The notes beneath the pieces were generated by a model that was not told the origin of the DNA, did not search any database, and worked only from the letters and a program-made list of their open reading frames with translations. A DNA stretch of 45,319 nt from Streptobacillus felis (GTDB lineage Bacteria > Fusobacteriota > Fusobacteriia > Fusobacteriales > Leptotrichiaceae), in contig NZ_LOHX01000304.1 of NCBI RefSeq assembly GCF_001559775.1, forward strand, positions 1 to 45,319, written 5' to 3'. The translations under genes were made by a program, and so were the position numbers. Positions 26,742 to 35,300 of the stretch are shown here, in pieces (position 1 is the stretch's first letter; each line of letters begins with the position of its first letter).

Positions 26742-27746
26742 GTGGAAAACAGATTTGTTGATTTAAATGAATTATTGGAAGATTATGAAATAAGTAATGA
26801 TATAAATTCTTTAAGACCACAACTATTTAAAGACTATATAGGACAAGAAGATCTTAAAGAAACGCTAAATATATCTATAAAAGCAGCAAAGATAAGACAG
26901 GAGTCATTAGATCATATTCTACTTTTTGGTCCACCAGGACTAGGTAAAACTACTATGGCTACAGTTATTGCAAATGAAATGGGAACTAATATTAAGATAA
27001 CTTCAGGGCCTGTATTAGAAAAGGCTGGTGATTTAGTATCTATACTTACTACACTTGAAGATGGGGATGTCTTGTTTATAGATGAAATACATAGATTAAG
27101 TACTAATATAGAAGAAATACTTTATTCAGCTATGGAAGATTTTAAAGTAGATATAATGTTAGGAAAGGGTCATGGAGCTACTAGTTATAGAGTTGAATTA
27201 AAAAGATTTACTCTTATAGGCGCAACAACTATGGCAGGAAAATTATCTAAACCGTTTAAAGATAGATTTGGAATACAACATAGAATGAATTTCTATACTA
27301 CAGAAGAACTTATGAAAATAATTGCAAGATCTGCAAATATTTTAGAAGTAGAGTGTAGAGGAAATTCATTACGTGAAATTGCTCTTAGAAGTAGAGGAAC
27401 ACCTAGGCTTGCAAATAGGGTTTTAAAAAGATCAAGAGATTATGCTACTGTTAATGGTAATGGTATTATAGATGATAATATTATGAAAGAAGTAATAAGA
27501 ATACTTAAGGTTGATGATAAGGGTCTTGATGAGATGGATAGAAACTTATTAAGAGCTATAATTATAAATTATTCAGGAGGTCCTGTAGGAGTTGAAACAT
27601 TGGCTACACATTTAGGTGAGGATAGAAAAACTATAGAAGAAGTATATGAACCATATTTAATACAATTAGGACTATTAAAAGTAAGTTTAAGAGGAAGAGA
27701 GGTTACAGACCTAGCTTACTCTCATATGGGACTTGAAAAGAGGTAA
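26742..27746 (+). CDS. ruvB: Holliday junction branch-migration ATPase RuvB
   Basis: A 334-residue AAA+ motor that, with RuvA, drives Holliday junction migration. Walker A is GPPGLGKTT (63-71), Walker B is IDEIHRL, sensor 1 sits in LIGATTMAG, and the arginine finger region is in KDRFG; the C-terminal winged helix contains RGTPRLANRVLKRSRD and EPYLIQLG. The start is GTG at 26742 with GGGAGG upstream. ruvA and ruvC are not in the window. rsmE starts one base after its stop. Confidence 0.96.
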   Translation: MENRFVDLNELLEDYEISNDINSLRPQLFKDYIGQEDLKETLNISIKAAKIRQESLDHILLFGPPGLGKTTMATVIANEMGTNIKITSGPVLEKAGDLVSILTTLEDGDVLFIDEIHRLSTNIEEILYSAMEDFKVDIMLGKGHGATSYRVELKRFTLIGATTMAGKLSKPFKDRFGIQHRMNFYTTEELMKIIARSANILEVECRGNSLREIALRSRGTPRLANRVLKRSRDYATVNGNGIIDDNIMKEVIRILKVDDKGLDEMDRNLLRAIIINYSGGPVGVETLATHLGEDRKTIEEVYEPYLIQLGLLKVSLRGREVTDLAYSHMGLEKR

Positions 27747-27747
27747 G

Positions 27748-28449
27748 ATGTTAACTGTTATAGCAGATAAAATTTTAGGTAATTTAGTAGAAATTAATGA
27801 AATAACTGAAATTAATCATATAAAAAATGTATATAGACTAAAAGAAAATGATGAAGTAAGGGTTATAGATTTTGAATATGAATACAGGGGAATAATTAAA
27901 GAAATAAATAAGAAAAATATTTTAATTAGTATTTCTGAAAAAAAAGAAGATCAGTATTCATTACCATTTAATATAGATATTGCAATAGGATTATTAAAGA
28001 ATGAAAAAATGAAATTACTTATACAAAAATTAACAGAGCTAGGTATAAGAAACATTATTCCATTAAAAACTGAAAGAGTAGTAGTTAAAATTAATGAGAA
28101 GAAGGAAAAATGGGACTTAGTAGTTAGAGAAAGTATGAAACAATGTAGGGCCATAAAAAAAACTAACGTAGAAATACTTAATGAAATTAAAAGGATAAAA
28201 TATGGAAACTATGATAAAATTATATATGCTTATGAAAATAGTAGTTCATCTTTAAATATTAAAGATGCAATTAGTAAAGATGATAGAAATATATTAATTA
28301 TCATAGGTCCAGAAGGCGGATTTACATTAGAAGAAGTTGAATATTTAAAATCTGTAGGAGCTATAGAAATTAGTTTAGGAAAAAGAATACTAAGGGCTGA
28401 AACAGCAGCTATAGTGCTTGCAGGAAGTATAATAAATATAAAGGAATAA
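27748..28449 (+). CDS. rsmE: 16S rRNA m3U1498 methyltransferase RsmE
   Basis: A 233-residue SPOUT-class methyltransferase. An N-terminal PUA-like domain is followed by the trefoil-knot domain with the diagnostic IGPEGGFTLEE and LGKRILRAETAA motifs that bind SAM. It would methylate N3 of the 16S rRNA uridine corresponding to U1498. I start at the ATG at 27748, with AAAGAGG just upstream, rather than the in-frame TTG at 27733, which would overlap ruvB. Confidence 0.93.
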   Translation: MLTVIADKILGNLVEINEITEINHIKNVYRLKENDEVRVIDFEYEYRGIIKEINKKNILISISEKKEDQYSLPFNIDIAIGLLKNEKMKLLIQKLTELGIRNIIPLKTERVVVKINEKKEKWDLVVRESMKQCRAIKKTNVEILNEIKRIKYGNYDKIIYAYENSSSSLNIKDAISKDDRNILIIIGPEGGFTLEEVEYLKSVGAIEISLGKRILRAETAAIVLAGSIINIKE

Positions 28450-28462
28450 AAGGAAGGTAAAA

Positions 28463-29449
28463 ATGAAAAAAAATTTAACAATATTTTTAATATTATTAGC
28501 ATTAGTTTCTTGTGGAACTAAGACAATGAAAGAAATTGAAGGGAACAAAATAGTAAAAGTAGAAAATACTTATTACTTACACTATAACGATACAGTTATT
28601 AAATTAAATGAGGACACATATATTACTAAGGATAAAAAAGTTTCAGACTATTTTAAAGGATCATTTTTTAGCAATGAAGAAGATGATTTCTTAGTTGACT
28701 TAAAAAAATATTTTCCACATGGATTTAATGGTATAGTAGAAGGTGAAGCACCTACTAACTTTAGTCAAATGCCTCTACTTTCATTAGGTGAAAAGAAAAT
28801 AATAGATGCAATAGCTCTATCTAAAGATTTATCTAGTAAAAATCCTGAGCTTTTAATAGCAAAAGATGAAACTAAGGATGAAGAAGAGAAAAAAGAAGAT
28901 AATAAAACAGAAGCTAAAGAAGTAAATTTAACAGGTAAAAAAATAGCAATATTAAATGCTAATGGTATAGATGGTTATGCAAGAAGATTAGGAGAAAGTT
29001 TAAAAGCTACTTTAGGATTAGATGCTATGTCAGAAAATTATGGTAAAGGAGAAAATTTATCTTACATAATTAATCATAAATTAACACAAGAAGAATTAGA
29101 AAAATTAGTAAATACTGTAAATATAAAATATATTAAAGTTCAAAATAATCCAGATTTAAAATCAGATCAAGATGTTGTATTAATTACTGGTAATGATGCA
29201 AATGTTAAATATAGTATAGAAGTGTTATCAAAAGGTGGATTAAAAGATGTTGAAAATTTGCTTTCAGGATATAGTGTTACTACAAAAACTGAAGCAAAAT
29301 ACAATAATGAAGATATTAAAGATGAAACTATAATCATATATAATCCTGAAGATATATTTATAGCTAAAAAATTATTAGGATTATTACCTAATGCAACTTT
29401 AAAAGAAGATACAACTGTAAATGGAAAATTAATAATAACAACAAAATAA
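28463..29449 (+). CDS. Lipoprotein with LytR_C-type domains
   Basis: A 328-residue predicted lipoprotein: signal peptide with lipobox LVSC, lipidated Cys17. Residues 20-140 are a domain I do not recognise, then an acidic, lysine-rich linker (about 136-156, EEKKEDNKTEAKE). From 160 to 255 comes a region like LytR_C (PF13399): KKIAILNANGIDGYARRLGESLK, ending in DVVLITGND. A second, weaker copy may fill residues 260-328. In other phyla LytR_C occurs on LCP wall-polymer ligases; here it stands without the LCP enzyme domain. It lies 8 nt before rsfS and upstream of PBP2. Confidence 0.72.
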   Translation: MKKNLTIFLILLALVSCGTKTMKEIEGNKIVKVENTYYLHYNDTVIKLNEDTYITKDKKVSDYFKGSFFSNEEDDFLVDLKKYFPHGFNGIVEGEAPTNFSQMPLLSLGEKKIIDAIALSKDLSSKNPELLIAKDETKDEEEKKEDNKTEAKEVNLTGKKIAILNANGIDGYARRLGESLKATLGLDAMSENYGKGENLSYIINHKLTQEELEKLVNTVNIKYIKVQNNPDLKSDQDVVLITGNDANVKYSIEVLSKGGLKDVENLLSGYSVTTKTEAKYNNEDIKDETIIIYNPEDIFIAKKLLGLLPNATLKEDTTVNGKLIITTK

Positions 29450-29457
29450 GGAGAAAT

Positions 29458-29763
29458 ATGGAAGATATAGTAAAAGTAGTAGTAGATGCAATAGAGGAAA
29501 AAAAAGGATTAGATATTAAAGTATATGATTTAAAAGGTAAATCACCTTTCTTTGATTATTCTATACTTTGTACAGGTTCTTCTTCTAGAAATGTTGAAGC
29601 TATAGTACAAGAATTAAAGAAAAATATGCCTTTAGTAAAAGGAATTGAAGGACAAGAAGAGGCAAATTGGGTTTTAATAGATGGTGGAGATGTAATAGTT
29701 AGTGTTTTTACAAAAGATGCAAGAGATTACTATAACCTAGATGAATTTTATGAAAGTGTATAA
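29458..29763 (+). CDS. rsfS: Ribosomal silencing factor RsfS
   Basis: A 101-residue protein of the RsfS/Iojap family, which binds L14 on the 50S subunit and blocks subunit joining when nutrients are low. Typical features are KVYDLKGKSPFFDYSILCTGSS, EGQEEANWVLIDGGDVIVSVF and the DARDYYNLDEFY end. The length is normal. AGGAG precedes the ATG, and PBP2 begins 5 nt after its stop. Confidence 0.95.
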   Translation: MEDIVKVVVDAIEEKKGLDIKVYDLKGKSPFFDYSILCTGSSSRNVEAIVQELKKNMPLVKGIEGQEEANWVLIDGGDVIVSVFTKDARDYYNLDEFYESV

Positions 29764-29768
29764 GAAAA

Positions 29769-31643
29769 ATGAGAATATTAGATATAGAAGATAAGAGTAA
29801 AAGGGCTTCAGCTTTTATATTCATAGTATTTCTAATATTTTTTGGATTAGTATTAAGACTATATAATTTACAAATTACTAATAGTGAGCTATATCAAAAT
29901 AGGGCCTCAAGAAATAGTTTAAGAACTAATACTATTAAGCCAGCAAGAGGTAAAATATATGATAAAAATGGATTACTTTTAGTTAGTAATACTACAGGTT
30001 ATCATTTAATACATAAAGAAACTCAAAATATATCTAAAGAAGAAGCTGAATTATTAAAAGATGTATATAATAAAAGTGATGTTTATAGAGAAGAAGCTTT
30101 TTCTAAACTAAGTAAAAAATCAAAAGCTAAACTAGAAGAAATATATTTAGATAGCTTAGATATAATGAAACTTACTAATATGGAATATGAAGATATAATT
30201 AACAAATTCTATAAAGTTTTACCTACAGGATTTGATAAGGTAATAATTATAGATGAGGATTTAAATGTAAATAATGCATTAATAGGAGTAGAAAAAATAA
30301 CTAATCCACGTTTAGATATTCTAGAATATGATAAAAGATATTATCATAAACATGAGATAGCATCACATGTTATAGGTAATGTTAAGTTAATTAGTGAAAA
30401 AGAGTATGAAGAACTTAAGGACAAAGGTTTTGAAAAAGATGACCTTGTAGGGAAAGATGGTATAGAAAAAACATATAATATAGAACTAAAAGGTAAATCT
30501 GGTAAAGAATTTGTTGAAGTTGATGCAAGAGGAAATGTATTAAATAAACTTGATGAAGAAAAATCTGAAGCAGGTAAAAATATTTATCTATCACTAGATT
30601 TTAATCTACAAGAATATATGACAGAGAAATTTAGAGGAAAAGTAGGTACCTTTATAGCTATAGATGTTAAAACTGGTAAGGTAATTACTTATGTAAGTTA
30701 TCCAGAAATAGACTTAAATATTTTAAGTTCAAGAATTAGTAAGACAGACTGGGATAATTTACTTAATTCACCTAAGAGACCTCTATTAAATAGAGGTATT
30801 GCAGGATTATTCCCACCTGGTTCTACAGCAAAAATAGTCAGTGGTTTAGCTATAATTGAAAATGGTATATCTCCATATGAAACTATGTATTCTACGGGTG
30901 AATTTACTTATGGTAAGGTTACTTTTAGAGATTCAAATAGAGCAGGTCATGGAACTACTAATTTCTTTAAAGCTATAGCAGAATCAGTAAATACATACTA
31001 TTACCAAAATATTTTAAGAATAAATAGAGATAAGTATTTTGAAGTAGCTAAAGACTTCGGTATAGGTGAATTAACTGAAGTAGATTTACCTGGAGAAATC
31101 TCAGGAGTATTGCCTACACCGGATTGGAAGAAAAAAAGATTTAAAAATGCAATAGATCAAAAATGGTTGCCTGGAGATTTAATAAACATGTCTATAGGTC
31201 AAGGATATATGCTTATGACTCCTATGCAAGTACTTATGATGTATCAGGCTGTAGCAAATAATGGTGTTATGCTTAGGCCAACTTTTATAGAATATTTTGA
31301 AAATTCAGATGGAATGAAAATGACTAAAGAAACAGAAGTTTTAAGAAAGTTAAACCTAAAAGAAGAAAATATAAAAAATATGCAAAAAGCATTAAGAATG
31401 ACAGTAACTGAGGGTACAGCAAGAGCATTAAATTCATTGCCTGTATCAGTTTCAGCCAAAACAGGTACTGCACAAAATAGAAATGAAGCACATCACTCGT
31501 GGATGGCAGGCTACTTTCCTAGTAATAATCCAGAAATAGCATTTGTTGCTCTTGTTGAACAAGGTGGTTATGGGGCAGTAGAAGCTGGAGGTAGAGTATA
31601 TGAATTCATTTCCAAATATTATGAATTAAAAGGTGAAATTTAA
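29769..31643 (+). CDS. mrdA: Penicillin-binding protein 2 (elongation transpeptidase)
   Basis: A 624-residue class B PBP. One N-terminal membrane helix (about 14-34) is followed by the RGKIYDKNG motif of the PBP dimerisation domain and by the transpeptidase domain: STAK with nucleophile Ser352 and Lys355, SVN (Ser406-Asn408) and KTG (Lys564). The GLVLRLYNLQI start and order of blocks fit the PBP2/MrdA branch, which cross-links peptidoglycan during rod elongation, rather than the FtsI branch. RodA is not in the window. The gene overlaps rsmG by one base. Confidence 0.93.
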   Translation: MRILDIEDKSKRASAFIFIVFLIFFGLVLRLYNLQITNSELYQNRASRNSLRTNTIKPARGKIYDKNGLLLVSNTTGYHLIHKETQNISKEEAELLKDVYNKSDVYREEAFSKLSKKSKAKLEEIYLDSLDIMKLTNMEYEDIINKFYKVLPTGFDKVIIIDEDLNVNNALIGVEKITNPRLDILEYDKRYYHKHEIASHVIGNVKLISEKEYEELKDKGFEKDDLVGKDGIEKTYNIELKGKSGKEFVEVDARGNVLNKLDEEKSEAGKNIYLSLDFNLQEYMTEKFRGKVGTFIAIDVKTGKVITYVSYPEIDLNILSSRISKTDWDNLLNSPKRPLLNRGIAGLFPPGSTAKIVSGLAIIENGISPYETMYSTGEFTYGKVTFRDSNRAGHGTTNFFKAIAESVNTYYYQNILRINRDKYFEVAKDFGIGELTEVDLPGEISGVLPTPDWKKKRFKNAIDQKWLPGDLINMSIGQGYMLMTPMQVLMMYQAVANNGVMLRPTFIEYFENSDGMKMTKETEVLRKLNLKEENIKNMQKALRMTVTEGTARALNSLPVSVSAKTGTAQNRNEAHHSWMAGYFPSNNPEIAFVALVEQGGYGAVEAGGRVYEFISKYYELKGEI

Positions 31644-32338
31644 TGAAAGAATATTTTATTAATCTTTTAAATTTATCTGAAATAAAAATGGATGAAGATA
31701 TAATTGATAATATGCTATCTTATCTATATCTTTTAGCAGGAAAAAATAAGGTTATGAATCTTACTGCTATTAGAGATGAAAAAGATATGTTAGAAAAACA
31801 CTTTATAGATGCACTTTTGCTTACTAAAGTAATAAAGGATGATGAAAAAACATTTATAGATCTTGGAACAGGTGCTGGATTTCCAGGCTTAGTACTAGCA
31901 ATATTTTATCCTGAAAAGCAATTCCTATTAGTGGATTCAGTTAAGAAAAAAGTTGCATTTTTAGATGAAGTTATAGAAAAACTAAATTTAAAAAATGTAA
32001 AAACTAGTACAGAAAGAGCAGAGGAAATAATAAAAAAATATAGAGAAAAATTTGATGTAGCTCTTTGTAGAGGTGTTGCAAATTTAAGAATAATACTAGA
32101 GTATATGATACCTTTTTTAAAGGTTAATGGAAGATTTTTACCTCAAAAATTAAATTTAAATGAGTTAGAAGAATCAAATAATGCATTAAATGTATTACAT
32201 TCTAGTATAGATAATATACATAAATTCAATTTACCTATTTCTAAGGATGAAAGGATAGTTTTAGAAATTAGTAAGAATAAAAAAACGCCTAGTATGTATC
32301 CTAGAGCTGTAGGTATACCTAGTAAAAAACCAATATAA
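31643..32338 (+). CDS. rsmG: 16S rRNA m7G527 methyltransferase RsmG
   Basis: A 231-residue SAM methyltransferase. The SAM-binding loop DLGTGAGFPGL, the acidic LLVDSVKKKVAFLDEV block and the CRGVANLRIILEY motif identify RsmG (GidB), which modifies G527 of 16S rRNA. The C terminus ends in YPRAVGIPSKKP, as usual for the family. Start by one-base overlap with the PBP2 stop. Confidence 0.95.
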   Translation: MKEYFINLLNLSEIKMDEDIIDNMLSYLYLLAGKNKVMNLTAIRDEKDMLEKHFIDALLLTKVIKDDEKTFIDLGTGAGFPGLVLAIFYPEKQFLLVDSVKKKVAFLDEVIEKLNLKNVKTSTERAEEIIKKYREKFDVALCRGVANLRIILEYMIPFLKVNGRFLPQKLNLNELEESNNALNVLHSSIDNIHKFNLPISKDERIVLEISKNKKTPSMYPRAVGIPSKKPI

Positions 32339-32353
32339 AAAGGAGGTCTGAAT

Positions 32354-35300
32354 ATGAACAAGGGATTAAAAAGAAGTTTATCAGTGATATTACCACTTTC
32401 TTTAATAGTAGTTGGAGCTAAAGAATATGTTAATACTAATGCTTTTGAATCTCATTTAAAAATTTTATTAAATAAAGTTTTTAAAATAAAGGTAGATTAT
32501 TCAGACTTAAAATTACATGGTTTATCTAGAATAGAGATTAAAGATTTAAGACTTAAAACTCAAGATGATAAGGAAGTAATAGCTGTAGATTTAGCTAAGG
32601 CTAAAATTAACCTATTTACACCATCTAGAATATCTGATGTTGAACTTTATGGTGGTAATGTAATTTTAGAAAGAGATGAAAAAGGAATAAATTTAGAAAA
32701 AATACTTCCTATTACTAAAAAAACAGATTATAGAAGATTATCTTTAATTAATAAGGTTAATTTCAATGATGTTACTTTAAGATATATAGACAATTCTTTT
32801 GATAAGAAAATAGAAAAGGAATTTAAGGATGTAGATGGTTATCTATATAACAGTTTACAAACTAGTTTAGATTTAGAGGCTATAGGTAAGTCTGATTTAG
32901 ATGAAGAATTAAAGATAAAGATTAAGTTAGAAACAGAACAAAAGAAAAATGGATTTGATCTTTTCTCTAATAGAGAATATAGTGAGGAAAAAAATGAAAG
33001 AATAAAATTTAACTTTGATTTTAAAAATGTAAATATAACTAATGATCTATTTCAATATGTACCTATTAATGACATGGTTTCCGCAAATAACGGGAAATTA
33101 AATGGTAAACTAGAAATAGTTGAAAACATGGATAGAAAACTTGAGTTTTTTGGGAATTTGGATATTAAAGATTCAGATATATGGTATAAAGAATACAAGG
33201 ATATAATAAAAAAAGCAAATGCTAATGTTAAATTTAATAAATATGATATAGATTTAAATGGTAATGCTAAAGTTGATGGTTCTGATTTAGATTTAGGTAT
33301 AAAATTTAATGTTGATAATAATAAATTAAATCTTAAAACTAAGATAAAAAATGCATATATTGAGACTTTAAAAAAATATTCATTAATAGAAAAAATGAAT
33401 TTAGGTAATAAATCAGATAAAATTGATGTTGACATAGATTTAGGACTTTCAATTAAAGATAAAGAAGTTGATTTTGATAAGTTTGATGGTAGTGTAAATA
33501 CTAAGTATTTAAATTCTTTTGGAGTAGATTTTAATGATTTAAATTTAGGATTTAAATTAAAAGAAAAAAATATATTAAATATTAGTGGTAACAATATAGG
33601 AGTTACAAATAAAATATCAGAGGATTTAGTAGTTAAAGGAAATGCAAATGCAGACTTTGATTTAAATCTTAAAAATATTAGTGGTAAAGGAATATTTGAA
33701 TTTGATAATAAATCTAATTTTATTAATCTTAAAAAAATTACTGGTAATGTTGAAGTAAAAGAAAACAAAGATGTATTGGTTGATTTTAAAGAAAATAAAG
33801 TAAATGGTAATTTAAAATACGTAAATGAAAACCAAAATGTCATATTAAATCTTATTCCTAAATCACCAATTAATGTAATATATAAAAATAATAATTTAGA
33901 TATTATACCTAGTATTAAAGATTTAACTTATTCTATAAAGAATAATGATATTTTAAGTGGTATCTTAGATATTAATGCAAAATCTAACGATAGAAAATAC
34001 TTTAATACATTAAATGGTAAAGTAAATATAGGTAAGGGCCTATATAAAGTAAATGCTTCAGCAAATACAGATGAAGGAAATATTAATATAAATGGACAAA
34101 CATGTAAGAATTTAGTTCATAAATATAATGTTAATGCTAAGAATTTTGACTTAATAAAATTTGCAAAAAAAATAGGTGTTAAAAACTTAGATGAAGTAGA
34201 AGGTACAAGACAGGATTTAAGTGCTGATATAGTTGCTAAAAATCTTAAAGATAGTATATTGATTTCAGCTGATGTAAAAAAACCTATAAATATTTTGTAT
34301 AAGGACAATGAATTTGGTATTAAGCCTAAATTAAGAGATGTACTATATAACTACAAAGATGGAAATGTTAAATCAGGGAATATTGATTTAGGTGTTAGTG
34401 GGGATGGAAAATTCTTTGACATGGCTAATGCAAATATCATTATTAATAATGGAAAATACGATATAAATAGTGTTGTTAATATAAAAGATGGGAAATTAAT
34501 AGTTAGTGGTAATACTACTAAGGATTTAATTAATTCATATAATATAACTGGTGAGAAGATAGATATATTTGAAATAGGAAAACAACTAGGTTATTTAAAT
34601 AAAGATATAGAAGAAAAAATGCCACTTAATTTTAATACTAAAATTAATGGTAATTTAGATAATCTAAGAGGGAATATAGATATAACTAGTGCATATGGTG
34701 GATATATTGCAGAATATGAAAATTTAAAATTAAAAGGTACTATTAATAATCTTAAAGAATTTGATATGGATTTTGACTTATCTATGGATGAATTATGGAT
34801 TAAATATCAAAGATTCTTAGATGTAAAATCTAAAGTTAAAATTAGAAAAGAAGATATTTTTGTTGATGAGTTTGGTAATGATAAATTAAAGGTAGAGGGT
34901 AAATATAATTTAAAAACTGAAAATGTTGAATTAAAATCTAGTTTAAATGCGTATAATATTTACTCTACCTTCGGTCCAGATATAGATGTATTAGTTAATA
35001 ATATGAGATTAAATGTTAATGGTAATATAAATGATTTAAATGGAAATATTTCAGTAGATGAATCACCCGTATTACTTAATAAAAAACAAATATCAGATTT
35101 TGTCATGAATGGAAATATAGTAAATAACAAGATAAATTTAGAAAAAATGAAAGTTAGAGACTATAACATTAGTGGTGAATTTGATATTAAAGAAAAAAAT
35201 TACGATGTAAATGTAGAATTAAAAGAAAATAATATAGAAGAATTAGTTGATATAAATGATCTTAAATTAAATGTAAATTCTAAATTAAATATCAAGGGTA

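Noticed and set aside
27733-27747. TTG start for rsmE inside ruvB
   Set aside because: The ATG at 27748 has a suitable ribosome-binding site, starts one base after the ruvB stop, and gives the normal N terminus.
33052-33843. 263-codon open frame on the - strand inside the TamB-like gene
   Set aside because: It is exactly antisense to a continuous, family-matching gene and is rich in Leu, Ser, Phe and Lys, as expected from reading AT-rich codons backwards. It has no recognisable motif.
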